Assembly: GCA_900546495.1 (NCBI GenBank)
Contig: URDN01000003.1
Coordinates: 56,653 to 120,652, forward strand
Direction: 5' to 3'
DNA length: 64,000 nucleotides
From: an uncultured Lachnospiraceae bacterium
GTDB lineage: Bacteria; Bacillota; Clostridia; Lachnospirales; Lachnospiraceae
In this document: piece by piece, positions 34,090 through 42,855 of the stretch
Layout of the letters: each line of letters begins with the position of its first letter
Position numbering within the stretch: the stretch's first letter is position 1
Notes under the pieces: generated by a model
Told to the model about the DNA's origin: nothing
Seen by the model: only the letters and a program-made list of their open reading frames with translations
Database searches by the model: none
Program-made: the position numbers and the translations under genes

Positions 34090-35396
34090 TTCGTATCCTC
34101 CGATGTTCCTTCTTTTTCATTATATTGCTGCACTTTCCAGATCAGATCCCGATTGTATCGCTTCCAGTCTTTGTCAAATTTGTTCAGGAAAGTTTTTTTG
34201 GCATCTGCGCTGTCATCCAGCAGATACGTCTGAATCATGGCATCCACACTCATCTCACTCGGATAGTGATGATCCTGAAAGTCAGCCATACGGTCAGATT
34301 CAATATAAGGGCGTACCCCTTCCAGTTCAGAAGAAAGTTGGAAATCACCCTGTTTACATGCAATGCCGCCCTGCTCATCCAGATAAGTGCGGATTGTATC
34401 GTCCTCATATAGGAAACGCAATACCTCGTAGGCAGCCTCCTTGTTTTTGCAGGCTTTCATAACACAAAACTGTACATCAATGCCGGAGTTTAATACATTA
34501 TCTGCTTCGTCCTCATTTGCCGGGAATGTAAAGGTACCAATATTCATATCCGGATTAACAGATTTGATCTGTGGAATCGCATAACTTCCGATAGTATACA
34601 TGGCAGACTGACCACGGGCAAATGCCGTACATGCATCGTTATAGCTATAAGCAGTCGGGTTTGCTTCTCCATAGCCAAGCAGCGCTTTTATCTTTTCTGC
34701 CGTTTCATCATACCCCTTTGTAAAAGTTGTCGTTCCATTATTTACTTCACTGCAAAGCTGCGGATCCGCCAGGCCGACAGCCAGCGCATTCCATGGAGCC
34801 AGACAGGTCCATGTATCTTTAAATCCGAAATATAACGGCTGAACGCCCTCGCTCTGAATCTGTTCACAAAGAGCCATAAATTCACTCCATGTCTGAGGTA
34901 CTTTCCATCCATGTTCCTCAAACAGGTCCTTATTGTAGAGGATACCTGCCGCGTTTGCGACATATGGCAACGCGTATGTCCCCTCCTGCGGGATAAATTC
35001 CAACTGTTTATCCATATCCAGATAGGAGGATTTTGTTTCGCTGAGCACATCAAGATCTGAAATATCATAAAAAAGATCCGAATCTAAAAAATTGGAGTAA
35101 TCCATATCACCACCGATGACAACGATATCCGGATAATCTTCCCGGATAAAACGTGTTTTCAAAATCGTCATTGCTTCGTTCGGAGAGTCAATGGTCAAAT
35201 GAATATCATCATGCGTTTCATTAAATTTTTCTGCAATCTCATTAAACGTATCTACTGCTTCTTTTTTGTATGAGACAATTTCAATCTCCGTCTTACCTGC
35301 CGCTGTCTCCTGTTTTCCGCATCCCATCAGGTCGGTCAGGCCGCATCCTGCCAGAAGAAGAGCTGTCAATCCACAGATCAGTTTCTTTTTCGCCAT
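34086..35396 (-). CDS. Sugar-binding lipoprotein of ABC importer (MsmE-like)
   Basis: A 436-residue extracellular solute-binding protein. The signal peptide ends in a lipobox (LLLAGC, lipid-modified Cys at residue 18), so it is anchored on the outer membrane face of the cell. The mature part starts ETAAGKTEIEIVSYKKEAVDTF and has the family features NKDLFEEHGWKVPQTWSEF and AMYTIGSYA. AAAGGAAG precedes the ATG. First gene of the importer/AgaSK operon, divergent from the AraC regulator. Confidence 0.93.
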   Translation of the reverse strand: MAKKKLICGLTALLLAGCGLTDLMGCGKQETAAGKTEIEIVSYKKEAVDTFNEIAEKFNETHDDIHLTIDSPNEAMTILKTRFIREDYPDIVVIGGDMDYSNFLDSDLFYDISDLDVLSETKSSYLDMDKQLEFIPQEGTYALPYVANAAGILYNKDLFEEHGWKVPQTWSEFMALCEQIQSEGVQPLYFGFKDTWTCLAPWNALAVGLADPQLCSEVNNGTTTFTKGYDETAEKIKALLGYGEANPTAYSYNDACTAFARGQSAMYTIGSYAIPQIKSVNPDMNIGTFTFPANEDEADNVLNSGIDVQFCVMKACKNKEAAYEVLRFLYEDDTIRTYLDEQGGIACKQGDFQLSSELEGVRPYIESDRMADFQDHHYPSEMSVDAMIQTYLLDDSADAKKTFLNKFDKDWKRYNRDLIWKVQQYNEKEGTSEDTK

Positions 35397-35508
35397 ATTT
35401 TCTGCTTCCTTTCTTGTTTTTTTCTGTTAAAATGATTGTAACATCTCAAAATGCGACCTAGAATATCCGCATTTTTCATTTTTTATATCATTATGCGTTT
35501 TATTGTGC

Positions 35509-35514
35509 TATAAT
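35509..35514 (+). promoter_or_regulatory. Candidate -10 of the AraC regulator gene
   Basis: TATAAT at 35509-35514 in GTGCTATAATCAATATG, about 84 nt before the start; no good -35 is seen, as expected for an activator-dependent or weak promoter. Confidence 0.4.
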
Positions 35515-35597
35515 CAATATGTATGTCACATAATGGTATATTTTTAGATATTTTTACTTTTTAAATAATAGTTGCAATACTCTGGAGGGAGTTTCCA

Positions 35598-36440
35598 ATG
35601 CCTGATCTTTTATTTCATATTTTTCCAAATGAAAATTTTATTGACCTGTGTCTGTATCAGTATGGCTACGAAAAATGTGATCCAGGACATTCTTTTGGAC
35701 CAGCTGCCCGCAATCACTATCTGTTTCATTATATTCTTACTGGAACAGGAACTCTGCTGGCAGATGATACGAAAGGTGTAACGCAAACTTACCAAATACG
35801 CAGCGGACAGGGATTTATGATTTTTCCTGGACAGGTCACGACCTACATTGCAGACTCAAACGTACCATGGGAATATATCTGGGTAGAATTTGACGGATTG
35901 CGGATCACAGAAGCATTAAGTATGACGGATTTTTCCAAAAATAAACCAGTCTATCATCCGCGCAATAAAGAACTGCGGGATAAATTGGCAGAAGAACTGA
36001 TATATATCACTCATCATCCAAAAGAATCTTCATTTCATCTCATCGGACATTTATACCTGTTTTTGGATTATCTGATTCAATCAGCTCACTCTACACAATT
36101 AGTATCCAGCAGCAAAATGAGTGACTATTATATCAAAGAGGCGATTAATTATATTGAACAGAATTTTCAGAACAATGTTTCCATTGAAGATGTGGCAGCA
36201 GTCTGTGGTATCAACCGCAGCTATCTTGGAAAAATTTTCAAGAAAAGTACTGGTCAGTCACCGCAGGAATTTTTAATGAATTACCGTATGGTAAAGGCAG
36301 CAGAACTTCTGAAACTGACTTCTTTGTCGATTGCGGATATCGGTTCTGCTGTCGGATATGAAAATCAACTGCATTTTTCCCGGGCCTTTAAGAATATTTA
36401 CGGTGTTTCTCCCAGAGAATGGAGAAATCAGCACAAATAA
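35598..36440 (+). CDS. AraC-family regulator of the raffinose locus (MsmR/AgaR-like)
   Basis: A 280-residue activator. The N-terminal cupin sugar-sensing domain spans about residues 1-155 (GPAARNHYLFHYILTGTGTL, GFMIFPGQVTTYIAD), and the two helix-turn-helix units cover about 180-278 (IEDVAAVCGINRSYLGKIFK; IADIGSAVGYENQLHFSRAFK). GGAGGG precedes the ATG. It is divergent from the binding-protein gene, so the 200-bp spacer should hold its operators. Raffinose or melibiose is the expected inducer. Confidence 0.92.
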   Translation: MPDLLFHIFPNENFIDLCLYQYGYEKCDPGHSFGPAARNHYLFHYILTGTGTLLADDTKGVTQTYQIRSGQGFMIFPGQVTTYIADSNVPWEYIWVEFDGLRITEALSMTDFSKNKPVYHPRNKELRDKLAEELIYITHHPKESSFHLIGHLYLFLDYLIQSAHSTQLVSSSKMSDYYIKEAINYIEQNFQNNVSIEDVAAVCGINRSYLGKIFKKSTGQSPQEFLMNYRMVKAAELLKLTSLSIADIGSAVGYENQLHFSRAFKNIYGVSPREWRNQHK

Positions 36441-36458
36441 ATGCAAGATAACTTATCA

Positions 36459-36510
36459 AAAAAGTGCTTCCAGATCACATTCCTTTATGGATTACCTGAA
36501 AGCACTTTAT
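36459..36510. terminator. Bidirectional terminator between the AraC gene and the kinase gene
   Basis: AAAGTGCTTCCAG (from 36461) pairs with CTGAAAGCACTTT (to 36508). On the minus strand the stem runs into TTTTTTGATAAG; on the plus strand into TTTATGTTTCGTTTT. Confidence 0.75.
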
Positions 36511-36567
36511 GTTTCGTTTTGAAATACGTTTCTGTCACACGCAGCGTATTCTAAACATTTTCATATA

Positions 36568-37215
36568 TTATTTGATATTTTCATCCGGATAACGAATCTT
36601 CAGATATTCAATGATCATATCTACCGTTTTACCAATACCAAGTACGGAACTGTCGATGCAGAAATCATAACTGCGTGAATCGCCCCATTTCTTGCTGGAG
36701 TAGTAGTTATAATAATTTGCACGTTTCTTATCTGTCTTGTTGATAAAATCGATAACTTTATTGTCATCCTTGAACTCTTTATCAGTATCTGCTTTAATTC
36801 TCTTTAAACGGAAATCCATGTCTGCATGGATAAATACGCTGACACAATCCGGATTTCCTGCCAATGCATAATCTGCACATCTTCCTACGATAACACAGGA
36901 TTCCTCAGATGCCAGTTTTTTGATTGCCTCAAACTGAGCCAGAAATACTTTGTGGTTCAATGGCATATCTACAAATGGAGCTGATGTGTATCCGCTCATG
37001 GAATATGTATCCATAACTAAAGAATATAAAAAGCTGTTTGTTGGTTTCTCATCATTTTTCTGTAATATTTCCTCGCAGAATCCACTGTTTTTTGCTGCAA
37101 TAGAAAGTAATTCACTGTCGTAACATTTTATATTTAACCGGTCAGCCAGTTTCTGTCCGATTTCTTTTCCACCGCTTCCAAATTCACGTCCGATTGCAAT
37201 TACAAGATTTCTCAT
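36568..37215 (-). CDS. Cytidylate kinase-like protein
   Basis: A 215-residue P-loop kinase of the cytidylate-kinase-like family. The Walker A is GREFGSGGKEIGQKLA (residues 9-24), followed by CVIVGRCADYAL and the lid-like RLKRIKADTDKEF with a YYNYYSSKKWGDSRSYDFCID segment. These proteins differ from true Cmk, and their substrate is not established. GGGGGA precedes the ATG. It follows rluD on the same strand by 120 nt. Confidence 0.82.
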   Translation of the reverse strand: MRNLVIAIGREFGSGGKEIGQKLADRLNIKCYDSELLSIAAKNSGFCEEILQKNDEKPTNSFLYSLVMDTYSMSGYTSAPFVDMPLNHKVFLAQFEAIKKLASEESCVIVGRCADYALAGNPDCVSVFIHADMDFRLKRIKADTDKEFKDDNKVIDFINKTDKKRANYYNYYSSKKWGDSRSYDFCIDSSVLGIGKTVDMIIEYLKIRYPDENIK

Positions 37216-37335
37216 AGGAAATCCCCCTTTCCTTCACTTACTAAATACAGTATACTACATTTTTGTGAAAATTTCAACGGTAAACCTTTTTTGTCTGAAA
37301 ATTCAACATTTCTTCTGTACGTTTCCGTAGATATA

Positions 37336-38268
37336 CTACTTCGGAAGTTTTTGCAATAACTTCTGAAAATACTCCGGCAGCGGAGCCTCAAATTCCATAT
37401 ACTCATGAGTAGACGGATGTACAAATCCGATCACCATGGCATGCAGCGTCTGTCCCTGCAATCCTTTCATTGCAAGATTTTTCGGATTTCCATACAGTTC
37501 ATCTCCAAGCAACGGATGCCCGATGCTTGCCATGTGCACACGGATCTGATGCGTTCGTCCGGTCTCTAGGCAAAACTCCATATACGTGTACTTTGCAAAA
37601 CGCTGCAACACTTTATAATGGGTAATTGCCGGTTTTCCGTTTTTTTCATTGATCGCCATTTTTTTGCGCTGTGTCGGATGACGACCAATGGCACCTTCGA
37701 TGGTTCCTTCATCTTCTTTGACAATACCGCATACAATTCCACGATAACGGCGGGTGACGGTATGCTCCTTGATCTGCTCTGCAATATCCACATGCGCTGC
37801 ATCATTTTTGCAGATGATCAACGCGCCGGTCGTATCCATATCAATTCGATGCACAATTCCCGGACGAATCTCGCCATTGATTCCGGAAAGACTGTCTGCA
37901 CAATGGTACATGATGGCATTTACCAGCGTGCCGCTGTAATGACCGGCAGAAGGATGTACCACCATCCCTTTCGGCTTATTGACAATCAGTACATCCGCAT
38001 CCTCATACAGAATATCCAGCGGAATATTCTCCGCCTCAATCTCCACCGCCTGTGGTGCCGGAATGGATGCGTACACCTGATCTCCACACTCTACCACAAA
38101 ACCGGCTTTTGTCACTGACTTTCCATTTACTTTAATTTCTCCGCTTTTTACCAGCTTTTGCAGAAAACTTCTGGTCTGCTCCGGATATATTTCTGTCAAA
38201 AATTTATCCAACCGCATTCCGGATAGGTTTTCCTCCACGGTATATTCTTCTAAAATCGCATCACTCAT
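37336..38268 (-). CDS. rluD: RluA/RluD-family 23S rRNA pseudouridine synthase
   Basis: A 310-residue pseudouridine synthase. An S4 RNA-binding domain covers about residues 13-75 (MRLDKFLTEIYPEQTRSFLQ ... VNGKSV). The catalytic domain has the signature HRIDMDTTGALI with its essential Asp, then GRTHQIRVHMASIGHPLLGD. The ATG at 38268 has AGGAT 9 nt upstream; a GTG at 38274 is an alternative. It follows lspA by a few nucleotides, a pairing conserved across Firmicutes. Confidence 0.92.
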   Translation of the reverse strand: MSDAILEEYTVEENLSGMRLDKFLTEIYPEQTRSFLQKLVKSGEIKVNGKSVTKAGFVVECGDQVYASIPAPQAVEIEAENIPLDILYEDADVLIVNKPKGMVVHPSAGHYSGTLVNAIMYHCADSLSGINGEIRPGIVHRIDMDTTGALIICKNDAAHVDIAEQIKEHTVTRRYRGIVCGIVKEDEGTIEGAIGRHPTQRKKMAINEKNGKPAITHYKVLQRFAKYTYMEFCLETGRTHQIRVHMASIGHPLLGDELYGNPKNLAMKGLQGQTLHAMVIGFVHPSTHEYMEFEAPLPEYFQKLLQKLPK

Positions 38269-38275
38269 GTACACA

Positions 38276-38818
38276 TTATCCTTTTCTACTCTTTTTCAAG
38301 CTGTTCACCAGAACATTCAGATCTTCTTCTTTGTATTTGAACAGCAACAAAATTACCAGAAAAACCGCTGACAGTGTCACATAGATATCTGCCACGTTAA
38401 ATACCGGGAAATTAATCAGTTTAAAATAAAAGAAATCAACAACATATCCATTGCTCATGCGGTCGATAAAGTTGCCGACTGCTCCTGCTCCGATCAACAC
38501 AATAATGCAACGCAAAGAAGTGTATTTTGCTGTATACGGAATATTCCAGAAACAATATGCCAACGCCAACAGAATCGCCACGGTAATGATCAGAAAAGCA
38601 AACCGTTTTCCCTGAAAAATTCCAAAGGCCGCGCCACGGTTTTCCAGATAATATAATTCAAACACATTGTTAATAAGCACCTTTGCTGACTGATCTTTCA
38701 GATGCAGCACTGCCATCCATTTTGTAATCTGATCAGCTGCAACCAAAATCGCAAAACTGATTACTGCCAGAATCACACTTTTTCCTCTGCTTACAGCAGA
38801 TTTTGTTGTATCGGACAT
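38276..38818 (-). CDS. lspA: Lipoprotein signal peptidase LspA
   Basis: A 180-residue membrane aspartyl protease with four helices that cuts signal peptides from prolipoproteins. The catalytic aspartates are in GNFIDRMSNGYVVDFF and FNVADIYVT, and the ENRGAAFGIFQG stretch is diagnostic. GGGGGA lies 8 nt before the ATG at 38818; the frame's earlier ATG at 38842 lacks a site. Its substrates in this window include the sugar-binding lipoprotein and the D,D-carboxypeptidase. Confidence 0.95.
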   Translation of the reverse strand: MSDTTKSAVSRGKSVILAVISFAILVAADQITKWMAVLHLKDQSAKVLINNVFELYYLENRGAAFGIFQGKRFAFLIITVAILLALAYCFWNIPYTAKYTSLRCIIVLIGAGAVGNFIDRMSNGYVVDFFYFKLINFPVFNVADIYVTLSAVFLVILLLFKYKEEDLNVLVNSLKKSRKG

Positions 38819-38942
38819 CACACGTTCCCCCTGTATTTCCATTATAATTCAGGAACTTACATATCGAAGTTTCTGTAAAGTTAAAAATGCTATTACTCGC
38901 TTTTCTAAATAAAAATTTCGATCGCATTTTCTATAAATTAAG

Positions 38943-39000
38943 AAGAACCAGTACGCATATGCGACTGGCTCTTTGCTCGATAGATTTCACCAGCTATCGA
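38943..39000 (-). terminator. Tandem hairpins after sepF
   Basis: TCGATAG/CTATCGA (38977-39000) directly after the sepF stop, then AAGAACCAGTACGCAT pairing with ATGCGACTGGCTCTT (38943-38973), followed on the minus strand by a T-rich run. Confidence 0.65.
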
Positions 39001-39001
39001 A

Positions 39002-39553
39002 TTAAATATCTGTCTGTAAAGAAGACACATCAAATGCATCCATAATACTCTGGAAATCACCTGAAATATCAACAGAAGACGGACTTACAATAAATATGTA
39101 ATTGGAAATCTTCTGTAAGTTTCCATCGATTGCAAAGCAGGAACCGGAAGTAAAATCAATAATTCTCTGTCCAATCTCCAAGTCAATTCCTTCCAGATTC
39201 AGAACAACCGTACGGTTGCGTAACAATGTCTCAGTAATTTCGCGGGCATCTTCCACAGATGTAGGTTTGATCACACATACTTCCATAGCAGCATTTCCTC
39301 CCTGATTCTTTTTTGATGGACGCATCGGCGTAACCTTGGAATTTGATTTTGCAGATGCTTTCTGTTCTTTTGCAGCAGAAAATTTGATTGCCGGTTCTTC
39401 CTCCGGCTGTTCTTTCTCACGACGGAATGATTTGCGCTTTGGTTCCTCATAGTAATCATCATCGTCGTCATCATAATAATCGTCATCGTAAAAATCTTCT
39501 TCTTCGTCTGCATTCAAACGCATTATATTTAAAAATTTATCCATCATACCCAT
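39002..39553 (-). CDS. sepF: Cell-division protein SepF
   Basis: A 183-residue protein that links FtsZ to the membrane. The first residues (MDKFLNIMRL) form the membrane-binding helix, followed by a very acidic Asp/Tyr-rich linker (about residues 16-36) and a basic stretch. The conserved domain from about residue 88 reads EVCVIKPTSVEDAREITETL and RIIDFTSGSCFAIDGNLQKI. It follows yggS by 27 nt, the usual division-cluster order. Confidence 0.95.
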   Translation of the reverse strand: MGMMDKFLNIMRLNADEEEDFYDDDYYDDDDDDYYEEPKRKSFRREKEQPEEEPAIKFSAAKEQKASAKSNSKVTPMRPSKKNQGGNAAMEVCVIKPTSVEDAREITETLLRNRTVVLNLEGIDLEIGQRIIDFTSGSCFAIDGNLQKISNYIFIVSPSSVDISGDFQSIMDAFDVSSLQTDI

Positions 39554-39580
39554 ATTGATAAAATCTCCTATCTACGTCTT

Positions 39581-40273
39581 TTATATATTATAATTACGCG
39601 CACCAAAGATGCCGGTTCCGACTCTTACCATGGTAGCACCTTCTTCGATAGCTACTTCATAGTCTCCGGTCATACCCATGGACAAAATACGCATGTCTAC
39701 ATTATCAATGTTTTTTTCTTTGATGTCAACAGATAATTGACGGATTTGCTGAAAATATTTGCGGTTATCTTCCGGATTTTCCACAAACGGCGCAATCGTC
39801 ATCAGACCACAGATATGGATATTCGGAAGTTTTGCAGCAGCTTCTACCAGAGCAATTGCTTCCTCTCTGTCTGTACCGAATTTTGTTTCTTCCCCGGCGA
39901 TATTAACCTCGATCAGAATATCCGTTGTCACCTCATGTTTCACAGACTGTGCACTGATTTCCTCCGCAAGTCTCAAAGAATCTACCGAATGGATCAGCGC
40001 AGCTTTTCCCATCAGGTATTTTACTTTGTTACGCTGCAGGTGTCCGATCATATGCCAGTGAATATCTTTTGGCATTACCTCGTATTTATCCATCATTTCC
40101 TGTACTTTATTCTCACCAAATTCCCGGATGCCTGTTTCATATGCTTCCTCTAACATTTCAACCGGTTTTGTCTTGCTGACTGCGATCAGCGTTACTTCTG
40201 AGCGGTCACGTCCGGCTCTTTTGCAGGCTGCTTCAATTTTAGCTTCTACTTCTTTTAAATTTCCACAGATCAT
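39581..40273 (-). CDS. yggS: YggS-family pyridoxal-phosphate homeostasis protein
   Basis: A 230-residue alanine-racemase-fold protein that binds PLP and keeps its level in balance. The PLP lysine is in LIAVSKTKP (about residue 34), then FGENKVQEMMDKYE, HMIGHLQRNKVKYL, SVDS and, near the end, SMGMTGDYEVAIEEGATMVRVGTGIFG. AGGAGGG precedes the ATG. It stands between the HlyD-like gene and sepF. Confidence 0.95.
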   Translation of the reverse strand: MICGNLKEVEAKIEAACKRAGRDRSEVTLIAVSKTKPVEMLEEAYETGIREFGENKVQEMMDKYEVMPKDIHWHMIGHLQRNKVKYLMGKAALIHSVDSLRLAEEISAQSVKHEVTTDILIEVNIAGEETKFGTDREEAIALVEAAAKLPNIHICGLMTIAPFVENPEDNRKYFQQIRQLSVDIKEKNIDNVDMRILSMGMTGDYEVAIEEGATMVRVGTGIFGARNYNI

Positions 40274-40319
40274 CTATTTTCCCTCCTGATTGTATTCAAA
40301 ACTTTATCACAAACTATGG

Positions 40320-41732
40320 CTAGTTTAGGAAATCTCCTTCCTGTACCTCACTGCCATTTAACGCAATATGGTCATACAGAGAAATACCAAATTTTATCCC
40401 GCTCTTTACAACGGAATATTCCTCATTGTCAGATACGATTTCAATCTGTCTGAAGATTGCATATCCTTTATCCATATTATAAACACCTTTTTGTTTTGCC
40501 ATATCCTTCAACGCATACTGTTCGCTGCTTTCCTGCATCTGGATCACATCACCCACAGACAGATTATCCTGCGATACATAATAACTGTCATCTGTTTCCG
40601 CGTACGCATTAATGGAGACAAATTCTGCTGATTCTTTTCCATGTTTATCCTTTGTGATCTTGATCACACCGTCACTGGAAGAATTATCTCCTTTTCCGAC
40701 ATATTTTTTCGGTACTACAAGAAACTCTTTTTCCACGATCGCAGAATTTGGTATCTTCAATCCGGTATTCTTATCAGAACCAAGCTCCACTTCTATATAA
40801 CGGTCTGACACAAAACGTACCATGGAATTGTTCAGGTTTAACTGAAGGAATTTCTGACCATCCAGATCCTTGATATAAGTCGTTGCATTTGTCTCAGTGT
40901 CATCTTTTCGGAATTTTACATGCAAAACAAAAGAATCTGAATCTTCTCCGATTTCTTCCTGATAACGTGCTGCCTCATCGTCTGTAACCGGAATCATGAT
41001 CGACCAGTTCTCACTGGTAGCGATCTTGTACATAGCCTGTCCCGATGTAATCTGAGTATTGCCCTTCAAATTCGTCTTTGTATAAGATGCCGGATTGTAC
41101 ATATCCGCAGTAAAGGTATCTGTTGTAACATCTTCATAGCCATCGGTATACAATGCAAGGATACCATCTACAGAGGTTCGTTCAAAAGAAAATGTATTCT
41201 GTGACACTGCGGAATCCGTCTGGTCAGACAGATCATTCAATGCATTGATATACAGATTCTCCTGAATCTGCGCATTTACATTTTCCTTGAAGGAATACAC
41301 ATTATAAAACTGCATATTGGAATAAGAGGAAACATAATTTGTGATAGAACTCTGGATTTTTAACAATTCCTCATTTGACAGATTGGTTGCATCCATTCCC
41401 GCCTGCGAAATCTCTGAAGCAATGTTTCCGGTTTTATCTACAGAACAGATCAGGTCATTGTAGCCCGCTTTGTCCCCTTCTTTCTTATAGTAATTGACAT
41501 CTCCGGCATTCTGACTATAAAATACCTGCTCCGGACGGAGAATCAATCCGGTATATGTTCTGTTTCGCGCAATCTGCCCATACTGTACCTCATAGACAGA
41601 AATATTATTCTGTGTCAGGTAAGAAACCAGATAGATTACAAAATAAATAAAAACAAATAAAAATATAATAATGCCGATATTCAGATGAAAGCGTCTGCGA
41701 TAACGTACTATTTTCCGCTTCTTTTTCTTCAT
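40320..41732 (-). CDS. HlyD-like membrane-anchored protein
   Basis: A 470-residue protein with a basic N-terminus, one membrane helix at about residues 16-40 (IGIIIFLFVFIYFVIYLVSYL) and a long extracellular part with a lipoyl/barrel-sandwich hybrid start (YGQIARNRTYTGLILRPEQVFYSQNAGDVNYY) and a helical middle. This resembles HlyD/MFP adaptors, but no ABC or other pump is next to it. In Lachnospiraceae it sits beside yggS-sepF, so a role linked to the division cluster is possible but unproven. Confidence 0.7.
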   Translation of the reverse strand: MKKKKRKIVRYRRRFHLNIGIIIFLFVFIYFVIYLVSYLTQNNISVYEVQYGQIARNRTYTGLILRPEQVFYSQNAGDVNYYKKEGDKAGYNDLICSVDKTGNIASEISQAGMDATNLSNEELLKIQSSITNYVSSYSNMQFYNVYSFKENVNAQIQENLYINALNDLSDQTDSAVSQNTFSFERTSVDGILALYTDGYEDVTTDTFTADMYNPASYTKTNLKGNTQITSGQAMYKIATSENWSIMIPVTDDEAARYQEEIGEDSDSFVLHVKFRKDDTETNATTYIKDLDGQKFLQLNLNNSMVRFVSDRYIEVELGSDKNTGLKIPNSAIVEKEFLVVPKKYVGKGDNSSSDGVIKITKDKHGKESAEFVSINAYAETDDSYYVSQDNLSVGDVIQMQESSEQYALKDMAKQKGVYNMDKGYAIFRQIEIVSDNEEYSVVKSGIKFGISLYDHIALNGSEVQEGDFLN

Positions 41733-41761
41733 TTCGGTCTTCCTTTCAACGTTATTTGTAA

Positions 41762-41918
41762 AGCGGACATTCGCAATCCGCCTTTGCTACTTGCTCATGA
41801 ACGCAGTCGCTTTGCGACCTGTCAGTGGGAGCTTTTAACGCCCACTGACATAAGCATCACCTTACCCATCGCTTAGTGCTCTACGCACTTGAAGCGGGGG
41901 AATGCTTACTCTGCGTTC
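41762..41918 (+). mobile_element. Non-autonomous IS200/IS605-like element (PATE/omega-RNA-like)
   Basis: About 157 bp with no gene but three stems: GTCGC/GCGAC (41806-41818), GTCAGTGGG/CCCACTGAC (41821-41849) and CCATCGCTTAGTGC paired with GCACTTGAAGCGGGGG (41866-41900). The last resembles the imperfect right-end hairpin of IS200/IS605 insertion sequences, which also forms the scaffold of TnpB guide RNAs. GAACGCAG (41799) and CTGCGTTC (41911) mark an outer inverted pair. The first 55 nt recur at 63949-64000. No transposase or TnpB is nearby. Confidence 0.55.
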
Positions 41919-41988
41919 AAAAAATATGCAACATTCTGCATAAAAGAATCGCATACCGGCAATACTTCTTCCAGAAGGAGGAAGTGCT

Positions 41989-42207
41989 ATGAACACAAAA
42001 TGTCTGGATAACATCCTGCTGGCACTTGTCATTGTCGGTGCTGTAAACTGGGGACTGATCGGATTTTTCCGATTCGACCTGATTGCCTTTATTTTTGGCA
42101 ATATGAGCTGGATCTCACGCATTATATATGCGCTTGTAGGAATCAGCGGACTTTATCTCATCAGCGTTTTTGGTCGTATCCGATCCATCGGTGATGAAGA
42201 AACATAA
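41989..42207 (+). CDS. DUF378 small membrane protein
   Basis: A 72-residue protein with two membrane helices (LLALVIVGAVNWGLIGFF and ISRIIYALVGISGLYLISV) and the family's NWGLIGFF motif. The family has no assigned function. AGAAGGAGG precedes the ATG. It is the only plus-strand gene in a long minus-strand region and lies directly after the IS200/IS605-like element. Confidence 0.85.
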   Translation: MNTKCLDNILLALVIVGAVNWGLIGFFRFDLIAFIFGNMSWISRIIYALVGISGLYLISVFGRIRSIGDEET

Positions 42208-42242
42208 ATTCAGAAATATCCCTGATTTCCTGTCAAGTAAAA

Positions 42243-42275
42243 AGGTGTCTTAAGGATTCCCCCCTTAAGACACCT
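42243..42275. terminator. Perfect 13-bp bidirectional terminator
   Basis: AGGTGTCTTAAGG (42243-42255) and CCTTAAGACACCT (42263-42275). On the minus strand it is followed by TTTTACTTG and so serves the P-loop gene; on the plus strand it ends the DUF378 transcript. Confidence 0.85.
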
Positions 42276-42288
42276 GATAAATCGATTC

Positions 42289-42708
42289 TTATAAAGAAAC
42301 AATCAGTCTGGCTTTTGCACACTCAGGCAGATCTGCTTCGTCCTTTGAAACGCTTAAAACGAATTTTACATTGAACTTTTCACTGATAATATCAAGCTTC
42401 TCAATTGCATGTACGATCTGATCGTCAGCAAGGTTTGCAATTGTAAGGAAGCTGTCAAGATACATCTCCTGTAAATCATAATCCTGTGAAACAATACCAC
42501 AGATAAATCCAAGGAACTCATCACAGTTGCTGATTGGATAATCTGCTACGTTGATCAAACGAACTTTGTTTGATAACTCATGCATGTGTTTCTGACTTTT
42601 ATCCAAATATACGATATTACCGGAAGCGCCTTCCACTGCTGCATTTACCTTGTCCAATAAATATTTTGTCTTACCCTTTCCTTTTTTGCCGGCAATAATT
42701 TCAACCAT
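42289..42708 (-). CDS. Small P-loop protein (PilT-annotated), 139 aa
   Basis: A 139-residue protein with a Walker A GKKGKGKTKYLL at residues 7-18, a NIVYLDKSQKHMHEL strand-turn and a Walker B-like hydrophobic strand KFVLSVSKDEA near the end. Similar Clostridial proteins are labelled twitching motility protein PilT, but it is far too short and has none of PilT's Asp/His boxes. The real role is unknown. AGGAGG precedes the ATG. It stands alone. Confidence 0.65.
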   Translation of the reverse strand: MVEIIAGKKGKGKTKYLLDKVNAAVEGASGNIVYLDKSQKHMHELSNKVRLINVADYPISNCDEFLGFICGIVSQDYDLQEMYLDSFLTIANLADDQIVHAIEKLDIISEKFNVKFVLSVSKDEADLPECAKARLIVSL

Positions 42709-42855
42709 AATTTTATCCTCCTACCTCTGTCACTTCTTCCGTTTTACACACAGTATGTGCATCGTTCATTTAGTAAAAAGAAGTAACTGTTTATGTATTC
42801 ATTATATTATATCCATACTTAAAATACAACTGTTAAATTTGAATTTTCAATGGCT

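Noticed and set aside
42289..42708. PilT twitching-motility ATPase
   Set aside because: Less than half of PilT's length and without Asp box, His box or pilus genes nearby.
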